Origin: Oscillospiraceae bacterium
GTDB lineage: Bacteria; Bacillota; Clostridia; Oscillospirales; Ruminococcaceae
Length of the DNA: 64,000 nucleotides
NCBI GenBank assembly: GCA_016291435.1
Contig: JAEEXH010000003.1
Coordinates: 1 to 64,000, forward strand
Direction of reading: 5' to 3'
Shown here: positions 39,004 through 48,474 of the stretch, one piece after another
Layout of the letters: the number at the start of each line of letters is the position of its first letter
Position numbering within the stretch: the stretch's first letter is position 1
Position numbers and translations under genes: made by a program
The notes under the pieces: model-generated
What the model was told of the DNA's origin: nothing
Databases searched by the model: none
Seen by the model: only the letters and a program-made list of their open reading frames with translations

Positions 39004-39546
39004 TTACTTCGCGAACGGTGCGCCGAGCAGCGTCAGCAGCTCTTTTGCCTCTTCGTCGGTGGCAGCCGTGGTGATGAAGTTGATGTCCATGCCGCGGACC
39101 TTGTCGATCTTATCGTACTCGATCTCCGGGAAGATGAGCTGCTCCTTGATGCCGGTGGAGTAGTTGCCCTTGCCGTCGAAGGAGTTGGGATTGATGCCGC
39201 GGAAGTCGCGGACGCGCGGGAAAGCGATGTTGAAGAGCTTATCGACGAAGTCCCACATCTTCTCGCCGCGGAGCGTGACCTTGACGCCGATCGGCATGCC
39301 CTCGCGGAGCTTGAAGTTCGCAACGGACTTCTTCGCGCGGCAGACGACCGGACGCTGACCGGTGATCAGGGAAAGATCTCCCATGATCGCGTCGATTGCC
39401 TTTGCATTCTCCTTTGCCTCGCCGGCGCCGACATTGATGACGACCTTATCGAGACGCGGGATCTGCATGACATTCTTGTAACCGAACTTGCTCATCAGCG
39501 CCGGAGCGACGGTGCTGACATAGTAATCTTTCATTCTAGCCATCAT
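39004..39546 (-). CDS. rplE: 50S ribosomal protein L5
   Basis: [31 protein letters not shown]. Confidence 0.97.
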   Translation of the reverse strand: MMARMKDYYVSTVAPALMSKFGYKNVMQIPRLDKVVINVGAGEAKENAKAIDAIMGDLSLITGQRPVVCRAKKSVANFKLREGMPIGVKVTLRGEKMWDFVDKLFNIAFPRVRDFRGINPNSFDGKGNYSTGIKEQLIFPEIEYDKIDKVRGMDINFITTAATDEEAKELLTLLGAPFAK

Positions 39547-39555
39547 CGTTCTCCT

Positions 39556-39915
39556 TTACTCAAATGTTGCGTTGCACTTCTTGCAGACGCGGACCTTGAC
39601 CTTCTTGTCGCCCTTCTGCTCAAATGCGTGACCCACTCTGGTGGGCTTGCCGCACTTCGGGCAGATGAGCTGCACCTTGCAGGCGTAGATCGGGGACTCA
39701 GCCTTCACGATACCGCCCTGCTGACCGACTCTGGTCGGCTTGACGTGCTTGGTGATCATGTTGATGCCCTCAACGATGACCTTGCCCTCAGACGGGCTGA
39801 CCTCCAGCACCTTGCCGGTACGGATGGTCTTCTTCTCGGGATCGGTGTACTTGTCAACCGGATCGCCGACCAGCAGGCGAACGGTGTCGCCCTTCTTTAC
39901 GTGTACCTTGCTCAC
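39556..39915 (-). CDS. rplX: 50S ribosomal protein L24
   Basis: [17 protein letters not shown]...[26 protein letters not shown] pair; GTG start after GGAGGT. Confidence 0.93.
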   Translation of the reverse strand: MSKVHVKKGDTVRLLVGDPVDKYTDPEKKTIRTGKVLEVSPSEGKVIVEGINMITKHVKPTRVGQQGGIVKAESPIYACKVQLICPKCGKPTRVGHAFEQKGDKKVKVRVCKKCNATFE

Positions 39916-39930
39916 TGTCAGCACCTCCGA

Positions 39931-40299
39931 TCAAAGAACTTCCGGTGCGAGGGAGAGGATCTTGACATAGTCATGCTCTCTCAGCTCTCTTGCGACCGGT
40001 CCGAAAATACGGGTACCGCGCGGGGTCTTATCTTCCTTGATAATGACCGCTGCGTTCTCGTCAAAGCGGATATAGGTGCCGTCATCTCTGCGGATCCCCT
40101 TAGCGGAGCGCACGATGACAGCCTTGACGACGTCGCCCTTTTTCACAACGCCGCCGGGTGTTGCTTTCTTAACGGAAGCGACAACGACATCGCCGATGTT
40201 TGCATAACGTCTGCGGGTGCCGCCCAGCACGCGGATGCACATAAGCTCCTTTGCGCCGGTGTTGTCTGCAACCTTTAAGTAAGACTGCATTTGGATCAC
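39931..40299 (-). CDS. rplN: 50S ribosomal protein L14
   Basis: [27 protein letters not shown]. Confidence 0.97.
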   Translation of the reverse strand: MIQMQSYLKVADNTGAKELMCIRVLGGTRRRYANIGDVVVASVKKATPGGVVKKGDVVKAVIVRSAKGIRRDDGTYIRFDENAAVIIKEDKTPRGTRIFGPVARELREHDYVKILSLAPEVL

Positions 40300-40401
40300 A
40301 GCAGGTTCCTCCTATCTGTTACGGCTCTGCGCCGCAGCCCACGGTTTCCGGCCGTGAAGCTCTGCGCGGGCGCAGTGCCATGATTTCAGTTTCAGGCTGA
40401 A

Positions 40402-40668
40402 TTACTTCGCCTTTTCGATGATCTCGACCACGCGCCATCTCTTATCCTTGGAGAGCGGTCTGGTCTCCATCACGAGAACGCGGTCGCCGACTCTGCACTC
40501 GTTCTTCTCGTCATGTGCCTTCAGCTTGACAGTGCGCTTCACGATCTTCTTGTAGAGCGGATGCTGCACATGGTCAGCGATAGCGACGACAACGGTCTTA
40601 TCCATCTTGTCGCTGACGACCTTACCTGTGCGGGTCTTTCTCAGGTTTCTTTCGGTTGCTTCACTCAC
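40402..40668 (-). CDS. rpsQ: 30S ribosomal protein S17
   Basis: [20 protein letters not shown]. Confidence 0.97.
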   Translation of the reverse strand: MSEATERNLRKTRTGKVVSDKMDKTVVVAIADHVQHPLYKKIVKRTVKLKAHDEKNECRVGDRVLVMETRPLSKDKRWRVVEIIEKAK

Positions 40669-40685
40669 GACTGTGTCCTCCTCTC

Positions 40686-40880
40686 TTACGCCTCGGTCTC
40701 AGCAGCGCGGATGCAAGTCTTGACTCTTGCGATATCCTTCTTGACTGCCTTCAGACGGGCTGTATTCTCAAGCTGGTTTGCTGCGAGCTGGAAGCGGAGG
40801 TTGAAGAGCTCCTCCTTGAGGGCGGTGAGCTGGGACTCCATCTCCTCGCGGCTCATCTGACGAATATCGGCTGCTTTCAT
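40686..40880 (-). CDS. rpmC: 50S ribosomal protein L29
   Basis: [43 protein letters not shown]. Confidence 0.97.
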   Translation of the reverse strand: MKAADIRQMSREEMESQLTALKEELFNLRFQLAANQLENTARLKAVKKDIARVKTCIRAAETEA

Positions 40881-41323
40881 GCCTCAGCACCTCCATCCTG
40901 ATCTGCCTTTGCAACGATCTTGCACTTGATCGGCAGCTTGTGCATTGCGAGGCGAAGTGCCTCCTTGAGGTCATCCTGGGAGATCGGCTTATCCTTATCG
41001 GCACCGATCTCGAACATCACTCTGCCCGGCTTGACAACGGCAACCCAGTACTCAGGGGAGCCCTTACCGGAACCCATTCGGGTCTCTGCCGGCTTCTCAG
41101 TGATCGGCTTGTCGGGGAAGATCTTGATCCAGACCTTACCGCCTCTCTTGATGTGACGGGTCATGGCAACACGGGCAGCCTCGATCTGATTGGAGGTGAT
41201 CCAGGACGGCTCGAGTGCGACGAGACCGAAATCACCGTAGGTGACGCGGTTGCCGCGGTATGCCTTACCGGTCAGGCGTCCTCTGTGGACGCGGCGATAC
41301 TTAACTCTCTTTGGAAGCAGCAT
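40877..41323 (-). CDS. rplP: 50S ribosomal protein L16
   Basis: [37 protein letters not shown]. Confidence 0.97.
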   Translation of the reverse strand: MLLPKRVKYRRVHRGRLTGKAYRGNRVTYGDFGLVALEPSWITSNQIEAARVAMTRHIKRGGKVWIKIFPDKPITEKPAETRMGSGKGSPEYWVAVVKPGRVMFEIGADKDKPISQDDLKEALRLAMHKLPIKCKIVAKADQDGGAEA

Positions 41324-42161
41324 TTGCTTGACCTCCTTCTCTTCTGGTCTGAGGTGCGCCCTGCGGACGGTCGCCTCTCGGTCTGCGGTCGCCGCTGCGG
41401 TCGCCGTTAAAATCGCGGCGCGGTCTGCGGTCACCGCCGTTGCGGTCTTCTCTGCGGCGTCTGTCGTCGCGTCTGTTGCGGTTGTCCTTGCGCTCATAGC
41501 GCTCGCGGTTCGCAGCAGCCTTTGCAGCGTCGCCCTTCAGGATCTCGCCCTTGTAGATCCACACCTTGACGCCGATTCTGCCGTAGGTGGTGTTCGCCTC
41601 AGCAAAGCCGTAGTCGATGTCAGCGCGGATGGTCTGCAGCGGGATGGTACCCTCATGGTAGCACTCGGAGCGGGCGATTTCAGCGCCGCCGAGTCTGCCG
41701 CCGCACTTGATCTTGATGCCCTTCGCGCCGGACTTCATCGTTCTGCCGATGGAGCCCTTCATTGCACGGCGGAAGGAAACACGGTTCTCGAGATCGGAAG
41801 CGATCTTCTCAGCGACGAGCTGAGCGGACATATCCATGTTCTTGATCTCGATGATGTTGATGGCAACGGACTTGCCGATGCGCTTCTCAATGTTTGCGCG
41901 GAGCTTGTCGATCTCCGTACCGCCTCTGCCGATGATGAGACCCGGCTTTGCGCAGTGGATGTGGATGCGGACCTTCTCCGGAATGCGCTCGATCTCGATG
42001 CGTGCGATGCCCGCAGCGTAGAGCGCCTTCTTGATATACTCGCGCAGGTTGTAGTCCTCAACGAGGAGGTCGCCGTACTCCTTCTTGCCGGCGAACCAGC
42101 GGGAATCCCAATCCTTGAAGATACCTACGCGGAAGCCATGCGGATTAACTTTCTGTCCCAT
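41301..42161 (-). CDS. rpsC: 30S ribosomal protein S3 with Arg/Asp-rich C-terminal tail
   Basis: [33 protein letters not shown]; tail [39 protein letters not shown]. Confidence 0.96.
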   Translation of the reverse strand: MGQKVNPHGFRVGIFKDWDSRWFAGKKEYGDLLVEDYNLREYIKKALYAAGIARIEIERIPEKVRIHIHCAKPGLIIGRGGTEIDKLRANIEKRIGKSVAINIIEIKNMDMSAQLVAEKIASDLENRVSFRRAMKGSIGRTMKSGAKGIKIKCGGRLGGAEIARSECYHEGTIPLQTIRADIDYGFAEANTTYGRIGVKVWIYKGEILKGDAAKAAANRERYERKDNRNRRDDRRRREDRNGGDRRPRRDFNGDRSGDRRPRGDRPQGAPQTRREGGQANAASKES

Positions 42162-42166
42162 ACGGA

Positions 42167-42535
42167 TTAAACCTCCCTTTCCTTGAGAATGACGGTGATA
42201 TTGGATGTGCGCTTGTTGATGCGGAATGCTCTGCCCTGTGCACGCGGCTGGATTCTCTTGAGGATCGGGCCGGGGCCGACATATGCAGCTGCAACATAAA
42301 GTGCATCCTTGTTCATCGCGTGGTTGTTATCTGCGTTCGCGGCAGCAGACTTGATAAGCTTGCTGACGATCGGAGCCGCAGCCTTCGGGGTCAGATCGAG
42401 AATTGCGAGCGCCTTATCGACCGGCTGATTGCGGACGAGGTCAAGCACGATCTGCACCTTTCTGGGGGAGATACGCTCGCCGCGGAGAATTGCCTTTGCC
42501 TCCGGCTCGCGCACTGTTTCAGTATTGTTGGCCAT
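42167..42535 (-). CDS. rplV: 50S ribosomal protein L22
   Basis: [32 protein letters not shown]. Confidence 0.97.
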   Translation of the reverse strand: MANNTETVREPEAKAILRGERISPRKVQIVLDLVRNQPVDKALAILDLTPKAAAPIVSKLIKSAAANADNNHAMNKDALYVAAAYVGPGPILKRIQPRAQGRAFRINKRTSNITVILKEREV

Positions 42536-42553
42536 GTGAATTCCTCCTTCCGA

Positions 42554-42838
42554 TTACTTCTTGCCGTTGTTCGATGTCTTGGAACCGGCATGGCCCTTGA
42601 AGGTTCTGGTCGGGGCAAACTCGCCGAGCTTGTGACCGATCATTTCCTCCGTGACGAAGACCGGAATGTGCTTGCGGCCGTCATGCACAAGGAAGGTATG
42701 GCCGACAAACTCCGGGAAAATCGTAGAAGAGCGGCTCCATGTCTTGAGAACCTTCTTCTCGCCGGTCTCATTCATAGCGGCAACGCGCTTATAGAGGGCT
42801 TCCTGTACGTAAGGGCCCTTCTTAATGCTTCTGCTCAT
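42554..42838 (-). CDS. rpsS: 30S ribosomal protein S19
   Basis: [19 protein letters not shown]. Confidence 0.97.
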   Translation of the reverse strand: MSRSIKKGPYVQEALYKRVAAMNETGEKKVLKTWSRSSTIFPEFVGHTFLVHDGRKHIPVFVTEEMIGHKLGEFAPTRTFKGHAGSKTSNNGKK

Positions 42839-42855
42839 GGTGTCAGCCTCCTTTC

Positions 42856-43689
42856 TTATTTACCGTTTCTGCGCTTCACGATGAGCTTATCGGAAGCCTT
42901 GTGATGCTTACGGGTCTTATAACCGAGCGCCGGCTTACCCCACGGGGTAACAGGACCCGGACGTCCGATCGGAGACTTACCCTCACCGCCGCCGTGCGGA
43001 TGGTCATTCGGGTTCATAACAGAACCGCGGACGGTCGGGCGGATGCCCATGTGACGGGTTCTGCCCGCCTTGCCGAGGTGGACGTTCTCATGGTCGATGT
43101 TGGAGACCTGACCGATGGTCGCTCTGCCGATGACCGGAACCTTTCTCATCTCGCCGCTGGGCAGGCGGATCAGTGCGTATGCACCCTCCTTGCCCATGAG
43201 CTGTGCCTGGTTGCCGGCGGAACGGACGAGCTGACCGCCCTTGCCGGGGTAAAGCTCAATGTTGTGGATGAAGGTACCGACCGGGATGTGGGTGAGGGGC
43301 AGTGCGTTGCCCGGCTTGATGTCGCAGTCCTCGCCGCTGCGAACGGTGTCGCCGACGGAGAGACCGTGCGGAGCGAGGATGTAGCGCTTCTCGCCGTCCT
43401 CATACTGCACGAGCGCGATGAATGCGCTGCGGTTCGGATCGTACTCCAGGGAAATGACGGTTGCGTTGATGCCGTCCTTGTTGCGCTTGAAGTCAATGAT
43501 TCTGTACTTCGGGCGCACGCCGCCGCCGTGATGACGGACGGTGATTCTGCCGTAGTTGTTTCTGCCGGACTTCTTCTTGAGCGTCACGCACAGAGACTTC
43601 TCAGGGCCGTTCTTGGAGAGACCGGAATAATCGGTCACAGTCATGCCGCGGCGGCCCGGAGTTGTCGGCTTATAGGCTTTGATTGCCAT
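42856..43689 (-). CDS. rplB: 50S ribosomal protein L2
   Basis: [22 protein letters not shown]...[26 protein letters not shown]. Confidence 0.97.
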   Translation of the reverse strand: MAIKAYKPTTPGRRGMTVTDYSGLSKNGPEKSLCVTLKKKSGRNNYGRITVRHHGGGVRPKYRIIDFKRNKDGINATVISLEYDPNRSAFIALVQYEDGEKRYILAPHGLSVGDTVRSGEDCDIKPGNALPLTHIPVGTFIHNIELYPGKGGQLVRSAGNQAQLMGKEGAYALIRLPSGEMRKVPVIGRATIGQVSNIDHENVHLGKAGRTRHMGIRPTVRGSVMNPNDHPHGGGEGKSPIGRPGPVTPWGKPALGYKTRKHHKASDKLIVKRRNGK

Positions 43690-43774
43690 TTGTTTCACTC
43701 CTTAAATGCTGTGTTATCGGGAGCATAACTCCCATATTCGCGGCGTTTCGTCACGCCGCTCTTTGCCTGAAAGA

Positions 43775-44098
43775 TCAGAACATGCCGTCGAAGAACTCGA
43801 TGGTGCCGTTGCGCTTCTTGCCGTTCTTATCGGCGGAAGGCTCCGGGTTGACGGTGACGACTGCCTTCTTCCAGCTCGAGGTGGTGCCGGTGTATCTGCC
43901 GACACGCTTCTGTCTGCCGCGCACGTTGACGGTGTTGACCTTGATGACCTCGACATTGAAGAGCTGCTCGACCGCGTCAGCGATCTCGAGCTTGTTTGCG
44001 CTCTTTGCGACCTTGAAGGTGTACTTGCCTTCAGGGAGAAGATCGGTGCTCTGCTCGGTGATGACCGGCTTCAGAATGATATCCTGCGGTGCTTTCAT
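43775..44098 (-). CDS. rplW: 50S ribosomal protein L23
   Basis: DIILKPVITEQSTDLLPEGKYTFKVAKSANKLEIADAVEQLFNVEV. Confidence 0.96.
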   Translation of the reverse strand: MKAPQDIILKPVITEQSTDLLPEGKYTFKVAKSANKLEIADAVEQLFNVEVIKVNTVNVRGRQKRVGRYTGTTSSWKKAVVTVNPEPSADKNGKKRNGTIEFFDGMF

Positions 44099-44103
44099 TC
44101 AGC

Positions 44104-44742
44104 TCACACCCCCTCTTTCTTCTGGTAGATCTCCTCGATCTTGGTGACGGCACCCTTGCTGAGGATGAACGCATCATGATTGAGGATGTCATAAACATTC
44201 AGTGTGTTGACAGCAGCGGTCTTGACGCCCGGGATGTTTGCCGCGCTCTTGTAGACCTTCTTGTCTGCCTCCTGTGTGACGATCAGAGCCTTGCCGCTGA
44301 CCTTCAGAGCCTCGAGCATCTTGACGATGGTCTTGGTCTTGAACTCTGCGACTGCGAGGTTGTCGATCACGAGCAGGTTCTGGTCGATGACCTTCTGCGA
44401 GAATGCAGAGAGCATTGCCAGTCTGCGGAGCTTCTTGTTCAGGGAGTAGCGGTAGCTTCTGGGCTTCGGGCCGAGTGCAACACCGCCGTGATACCACTGC
44501 GGCGCACGGATGGAGCCCTGACGCGCATGGCCGGTACCCTTCTGGCGATACGGCTTCTTGCCGCCGCCTCTGACCTCAGTGCGGGTCAGTGTGGACTGTG
44601 TGCCCTGACGCTGATTTGCGAGGTAGTTGACCACGCAGGCGTGCATGGCTGCTTCGTTCGGAGTAATCCCGAATACAGCATCACTCAGTTCAGTCTCAGC
44701 GACCTGAGCGCCGTCCATATTATAAACCGGAACTTTTGCCAT
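44104..44742 (-). CDS. rplD: 50S ribosomal protein L4
   Basis: QRQGTQSTLTRTEVRGGGKKPYRQKGTGHARQGSIRAPQW. Confidence 0.97.
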   Translation of the reverse strand: MAKVPVYNMDGAQVAETELSDAVFGITPNEAAMHACVVNYLANQRQGTQSTLTRTEVRGGGKKPYRQKGTGHARQGSIRAPQWYHGGVALGPKPRSYRYSLNKKLRRLAMLSAFSQKVIDQNLLVIDNLAVAEFKTKTIVKMLEALKVSGKALIVTQEADKKVYKSAANIPGVKTAAVNTLNVYDILNHDAFILSKGAVTKIEEIYQKKEGV

Positions 44743-44760
44743 TTTCGTTTTCCTCCTTCC

Positions 44761-45396
44761 TTATGCCTTCTTCACGCTGTTGCTGATGGTGACGAGGCTG
44801 CCCTTCGGGCCCGGAATCGCGCCGCGCACAGCGATCAGATGATTTTCAACATCGACGCTGACGATGCGGAGATTCTGGACTGTGACGGTCTCAGCACCCA
44901 TATGGCCTGCAAGACCCTTGCCCTTGTAGATACGGGACGGAGAGGAGCAGGCGCCCATCGAACCAGCCTGACGGTGGACAGGACCGGTACCGTGGGTTTC
45001 CTTCAGTCTGTGCTGACCGAGGCGCTTGATCGGGCCTGCATAGCCCTTACCCTTGCTGGTGCCCTTGACATCGACGATGTCGCCCTCAGCAAAGATATCC
45101 GGCTGGATCGCGTCGCCGACATTGTAAGCGTCGCAGTCCTCGAGGCGGAACTCTCTGAGCACGCGGAGCGCGCCGGTGTTCGCCTTTGCGAAGTGACCCT
45201 TCATCGGCTTGTTGACCTTGTCCGCCTTCGCGGTGCCGAAGCCGACCTGGATCGCGTTGTAGCCGTCATTTTCCACAGTCTTCTTCTGAACGACGAAGCA
45301 GGGACCTGCCTCGACAACTGTGACCGGAACGACCTTTCCGGCTGCGTCGAAGATCTGCGTCATGCCGATCTTCCTGCCAAGAATGGCTTTCTTCAT
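44761..45396 (-). CDS. rplC: 50S ribosomal protein L3
   Basis: MKKAILGRKIGMTQIFDAAGKVVPVTVVEAGPCFVVQKK. Confidence 0.97.
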   Translation of the reverse strand: MKKAILGRKIGMTQIFDAAGKVVPVTVVEAGPCFVVQKKTVENDGYNAIQVGFGTAKADKVNKPMKGHFAKANTGALRVLREFRLEDCDAYNVGDAIQPDIFAEGDIVDVKGTSKGKGYAGPIKRLGQHRLKETHGTGPVHRQAGSMGACSSPSRIYKGKGLAGHMGAETVTVQNLRIVSVDVENHLIAVRGAIPGPKGSLVTISNSVKKA

Positions 45397-45516
45397 GTTG
45401 GTGTCCTCCTTTGGTTATTGGTTGGTGCGCGTTCCGCGCAGCAACATGACCGACGGCTGAAGAAGTGCCGTCATTGTTCGTGCAGCAATCCGCTGCACAT
45501 TCTCGCTGCGATGAAA

Positions 45517-45834
45517 TTACTTCATCTCGATGTTGATCTCAACACCTGCGGGAATCTCGAGTCTGGTGAGTGCGTCCATCGTTGCCTTTGCGGGGCGGAT
45601 GACGTCGATCAGGCGCTTGTGCGTCCGGAGCTCAAACTGCTCACGGCTGTCCTTGTACTTGTGGACTGCGCGGAGGATCGTCACGACCTCCTTGTCAGTC
45701 GGGAGCGGGATCGGACCGGAGACCTTCTGTGCGCCGTTGCGCTTTGCGGTCTCGATGATCTTCGCTGCCGCTGCATCCACAGTTGCATGCTCATAGCCCT
45801 TGATTCTGATTCTCACTTTTTCGCTGCCTGCCAC
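45517..45834 (-). CDS. rpsJ: 30S ribosomal protein S10
   Basis: [35 protein letters not shown]-type sequence; GTG start after AGGAGG. Confidence 0.96.
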   Translation of the reverse strand: MAGSEKVRIRIKGYEHATVDAAAAKIIETAKRNGAQKVSGPIPLPTDKEVVTILRAVHKYKDSREQFELRTHKRLIDVIRPAKATMDALTRLEIPAGVEINIEMK

Positions 45835-45955
45835 TTGATAAACCCTCCTAGTAAATTTTTGTTTGCTAAGGGGCTGAAGTGAGCGCATATGTGTTTCGTC
45901 CGGCGCTCCGCGGTTTTGCTCTTACAACTCTGCCGCGTGTTTCACAGATTCACAT

Positions 45956-45996
45956 CTATAAAAAATCCCGCTGCAAGGCTCATTCCCTGCATCGGG
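45956..45996 (-). terminator. Intrinsic terminator inside the S10 operon leader (candidate attenuator)
   Basis: minus strand CCCGATGCAGGG-aatgag-CCTTGCAGCGGG then ATTTTTTAT, ~120 nt upstream of rpsJ. Confidence 0.6.
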
Positions 45997-46253
45997 GCGC
46001 TTTTCGAGATCGCGGGGATGCCCCGCCTTTGTACGGAAAAGTGGTGCGACCTTCACAAACCTGCTTTCCTTGCAGCAGAGCCCGTAAGATGGCTCAGCGG
46101 CAGCCTTCAGCGAGGTTTCCGCGGTTTCGCAGCTTTTCACACACACAGTGCCTATCTCAATTCGCCCGTCTAGCGGACATGCTCCGCGTCAAATTACCGG
46201 CACACAGCCGCAACCTTGACGCCTCAGCGCATATCTTGTGCATCAGCCTTTCA

Positions 46254-46282
46254 AGTATAACACAAATCGGGCAGGATTGCAA
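46254..46282 (-). promoter_or_regulatory. Sigma-A promoter of the S10 operon
   Basis: minus strand TTGCAA-17 nt-TATACT. Confidence 0.65.
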
Positions 46283-46362
46283 GCATTTTCCCGCATTTCC
46301 TGCCCGGTTCCAATTGAGAACTTTAACGATTTTTTGCTTTCAATTTTGTATATTTTGCCTAG

Positions 46363-47637
46363 TCATCTGTTTTCAGTGATCTTCCAGAGCGTGCAGCCGT
46401 GTGCCGGAATCGGATCCGTCACGAGCACAGTGCCGTGCTGATGCTTCCCGCTCCAAAGTTCCGCGGCTGCCAGATCGTCCAATTCCAGCTCATTTGCATC
46501 AATGCACAAGCCGTCCGCATCCGTATCGCTCAGATTGAACACGCCAATGTAACAGGTACCGCCCGCATCTGCCGCCAGCCAGACCGCATATTCCGTTCCA
46601 TTGATCCGGCGTCTGAACACAGGCTTTGTAAAGCGCACAGATGCGTGCATTTTCAGCAGTTCTTCGTTTGTCAGCAGCGTCAGCTCATCCGCAGTCAGCT
46701 TTGTCAGGTCGCCGCCGATCATCAGCGGGGAGCGGATCATGCACCAGAGCGTCAGCATCGTCTCCAGCTCAGCCCGGGTGAACTTCGAGCGGTTCTCTTT
46801 GCCGTAATCCTGCAAAATCGCGCCGACCGGCAGCATGTCCGCATCGGGATAGCGCCCGGCGCCCGCGTGCATGCACCACTTCTCCGCGAAGCCGAACATC
46901 TCATAGAGCGCATCCCACCTGTCCCAGAAGTCATCGCTCATGCGCCACATGTTCGCGGTCTCCTTGTAGAGCTCCGCGTATTCCGGCAGCGATGCGCCCG
47001 GCGAAAGCGAAAGCACCATCGGTCTGCTGCACGCTGCAAGACAGTCGCTCAGCAGCCGCAGCTCCGCCGCACATGCGGGCATCTCGCGGGCAATGTCATC
47101 GCACTTGATGAAGTCCACGCCCCATTCCGCATAGAGTGCGAATATACTATTATAATATGCGCGTGCGCCGTCCTTCTCCGGGTCAATGCCGTACATATCG
47201 GTATTCCATGTGCAGATCGACGCAGTTTTCGCGATCTGCCGCGCAGTCTTGCCGGAGCCGAGCACCGGCAGGTCACGGTGCACCGCCTGCCGCGGAATCC
47301 CGCGCATGATGTGAATGCCGAATTTCAGCCCGAGAGAATGCACATAGTCCGCGAGGGGCTTGAATCCCCTGCCGCCCGCCGCCGAGGGAAAGCGGTTCTC
47401 CGCGGGCAGCAGCCGCCCGTATGCGTCCATGCAAAGCGGCGCAAATGCGTGATATTCGTGATTCTCCGCCGTTGGCTCGCTCCACTGAATATCGACAACA
47501 ACATATTCATAGCCGGCCGGTTTCAGATGCGCCGCCATATATTCCGCATTGGCACGCACAGTCGCTTCATCGACCGCCGCGCCGTAACAGTCCCAGCTGT
47601 TCCAGCCCATCGGGGCACGCCTCGGATAGATCCGCAT
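46363..47637 (-). CDS. GH27-type alpha-galactosidase
   Basis: APMGWNSWDCYGAAVDEATV, FIKCDDIA catalytic region, RMSDDFWDRWD. Confidence 0.9.
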   Translation of the reverse strand: MRIYPRRAPMGWNSWDCYGAAVDEATVRANAEYMAAHLKPAGYEYVVVDIQWSEPTAENHEYHAFAPLCMDAYGRLLPAENRFPSAAGGRGFKPLADYVHSLGLKFGIHIMRGIPRQAVHRDLPVLGSGKTARQIAKTASICTWNTDMYGIDPEKDGARAYYNSIFALYAEWGVDFIKCDDIAREMPACAAELRLLSDCLAACSRPMVLSLSPGASLPEYAELYKETANMWRMSDDFWDRWDALYEMFGFAEKWCMHAGAGRYPDADMLPVGAILQDYGKENRSKFTRAELETMLTLWCMIRSPLMIGGDLTKLTADELTLLTNEELLKMHASVRFTKPVFRRRINGTEYAVWLAADAGGTCYIGVFNLSDTDADGLCIDANELELDDLAAAELWSGKHQHGTVLVTDPIPAHGCTLWKITENR

Positions 47638-47640
47638 GGT

Positions 47641-48474
47641 TCAGGCTCTCCTCTCGTGTTCCGCTTCCGCGATATAGTGCAGACAGTCGCGCACAGGGTC
47701 GCAGCCGCCCGCCTGATACAGCATCCGGCAGCCGACCGCATCCTCGATCTCGCCGATCACATAGCCGCCCTCCGGGTGCCGCAGCAGGTCGATGCCCGCA
47801 AAATCGAGCGGAAGCACCCGCTGCACCGCATCTGCCAGCGCACACATGTCAGCATCCGGCTGACAGGGCGCCGCACTGCCGCCGAGCGAGAAATTGCTCC
47901 GCAGCCCCGCAGATGTGCGCAGCATTGCGCGGTAGATCTTCCCGCCGAGCATATAGATGCGCACATCCCAGCCAGTGCGCATCGGCTTTTGCAGCAGAAA
48001 CGGCAGCGGCTTTTCCCGCAGGATGCGTTCCAGCGCATCCGCATCGCCGACCCACTCCACGCCCGCGCCGCCGTGTCCGTCCGTCGGCTTTGCGACAAGC
48101 GGCAGCGGCATCTCCGGGTATACGCCGCGCTGCGCGATCAGCTCCGTATCGGCAGTCGGGAGACCGTGTGCCCGCAGAAAGCGGTGTGTCTCCCATTTGT
48201 CGTTCGTGACCGCCGTGACACACGCGCTGTTGTAAACGCGGATATGCAGCATCTCCTCGCAGAACGCCGAGATCTCTGCGATCCGGCTGCGGTTGATCAC
48301 CAGCTCCGGCTGCATTTCCGCGATCTCCGGGAGCGTCGTCTCCTCAGAAATGCAGAGCCGAAGGTCAATCCCCTCCGGCTCTGCGGCTTTGCGTAATTCG
48401 TCGATGAACCACCGGTTGCGTGCGGCATCGCCGGCGGTATAGATGAGGAGCCCGCGCAGCGGCTTATGCCTCAC
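47641..48474 (-). CDS. ATP-grasp ligase (RimK-like)
   Basis: PLVAKPTDGHGGAGVEWV, LQKPMRTGWDVRIYMLGGKIYRAMLR, GYVIGEIEDAVG. Confidence 0.82.
   Translation of the reverse strand: MRHKPLRGLLIYTAGDAARNRWFIDELRKAAEPEGIDLRLCISEETTLPEIAEMQPELVINRSRIAEISAFCEEMLHIRVYNSACVTAVTNDKWETHRFLRAHGLPTADTELIAQRGVYPEMPLPLVAKPTDGHGGAGVEWVGDADALERILREKPLPFLLQKPMRTGWDVRIYMLGGKIYRAMLRTSAGLRSNFSLGGSAAPCQPDADMCALADAVQRVLPLDFAGIDLLRHPEGGYVIGEIEDAVGCRMLYQAGGCDPVRDCLHYIAEAEHERRA

Noticed and set aside
45922-46146. 74-aa ORF in the S10 leader (MCVKSCETAETSLKAAAEPSYGL...)
   Set aside because: No clear RBS and it coincides with predicted RNA helices; treated as spurious.
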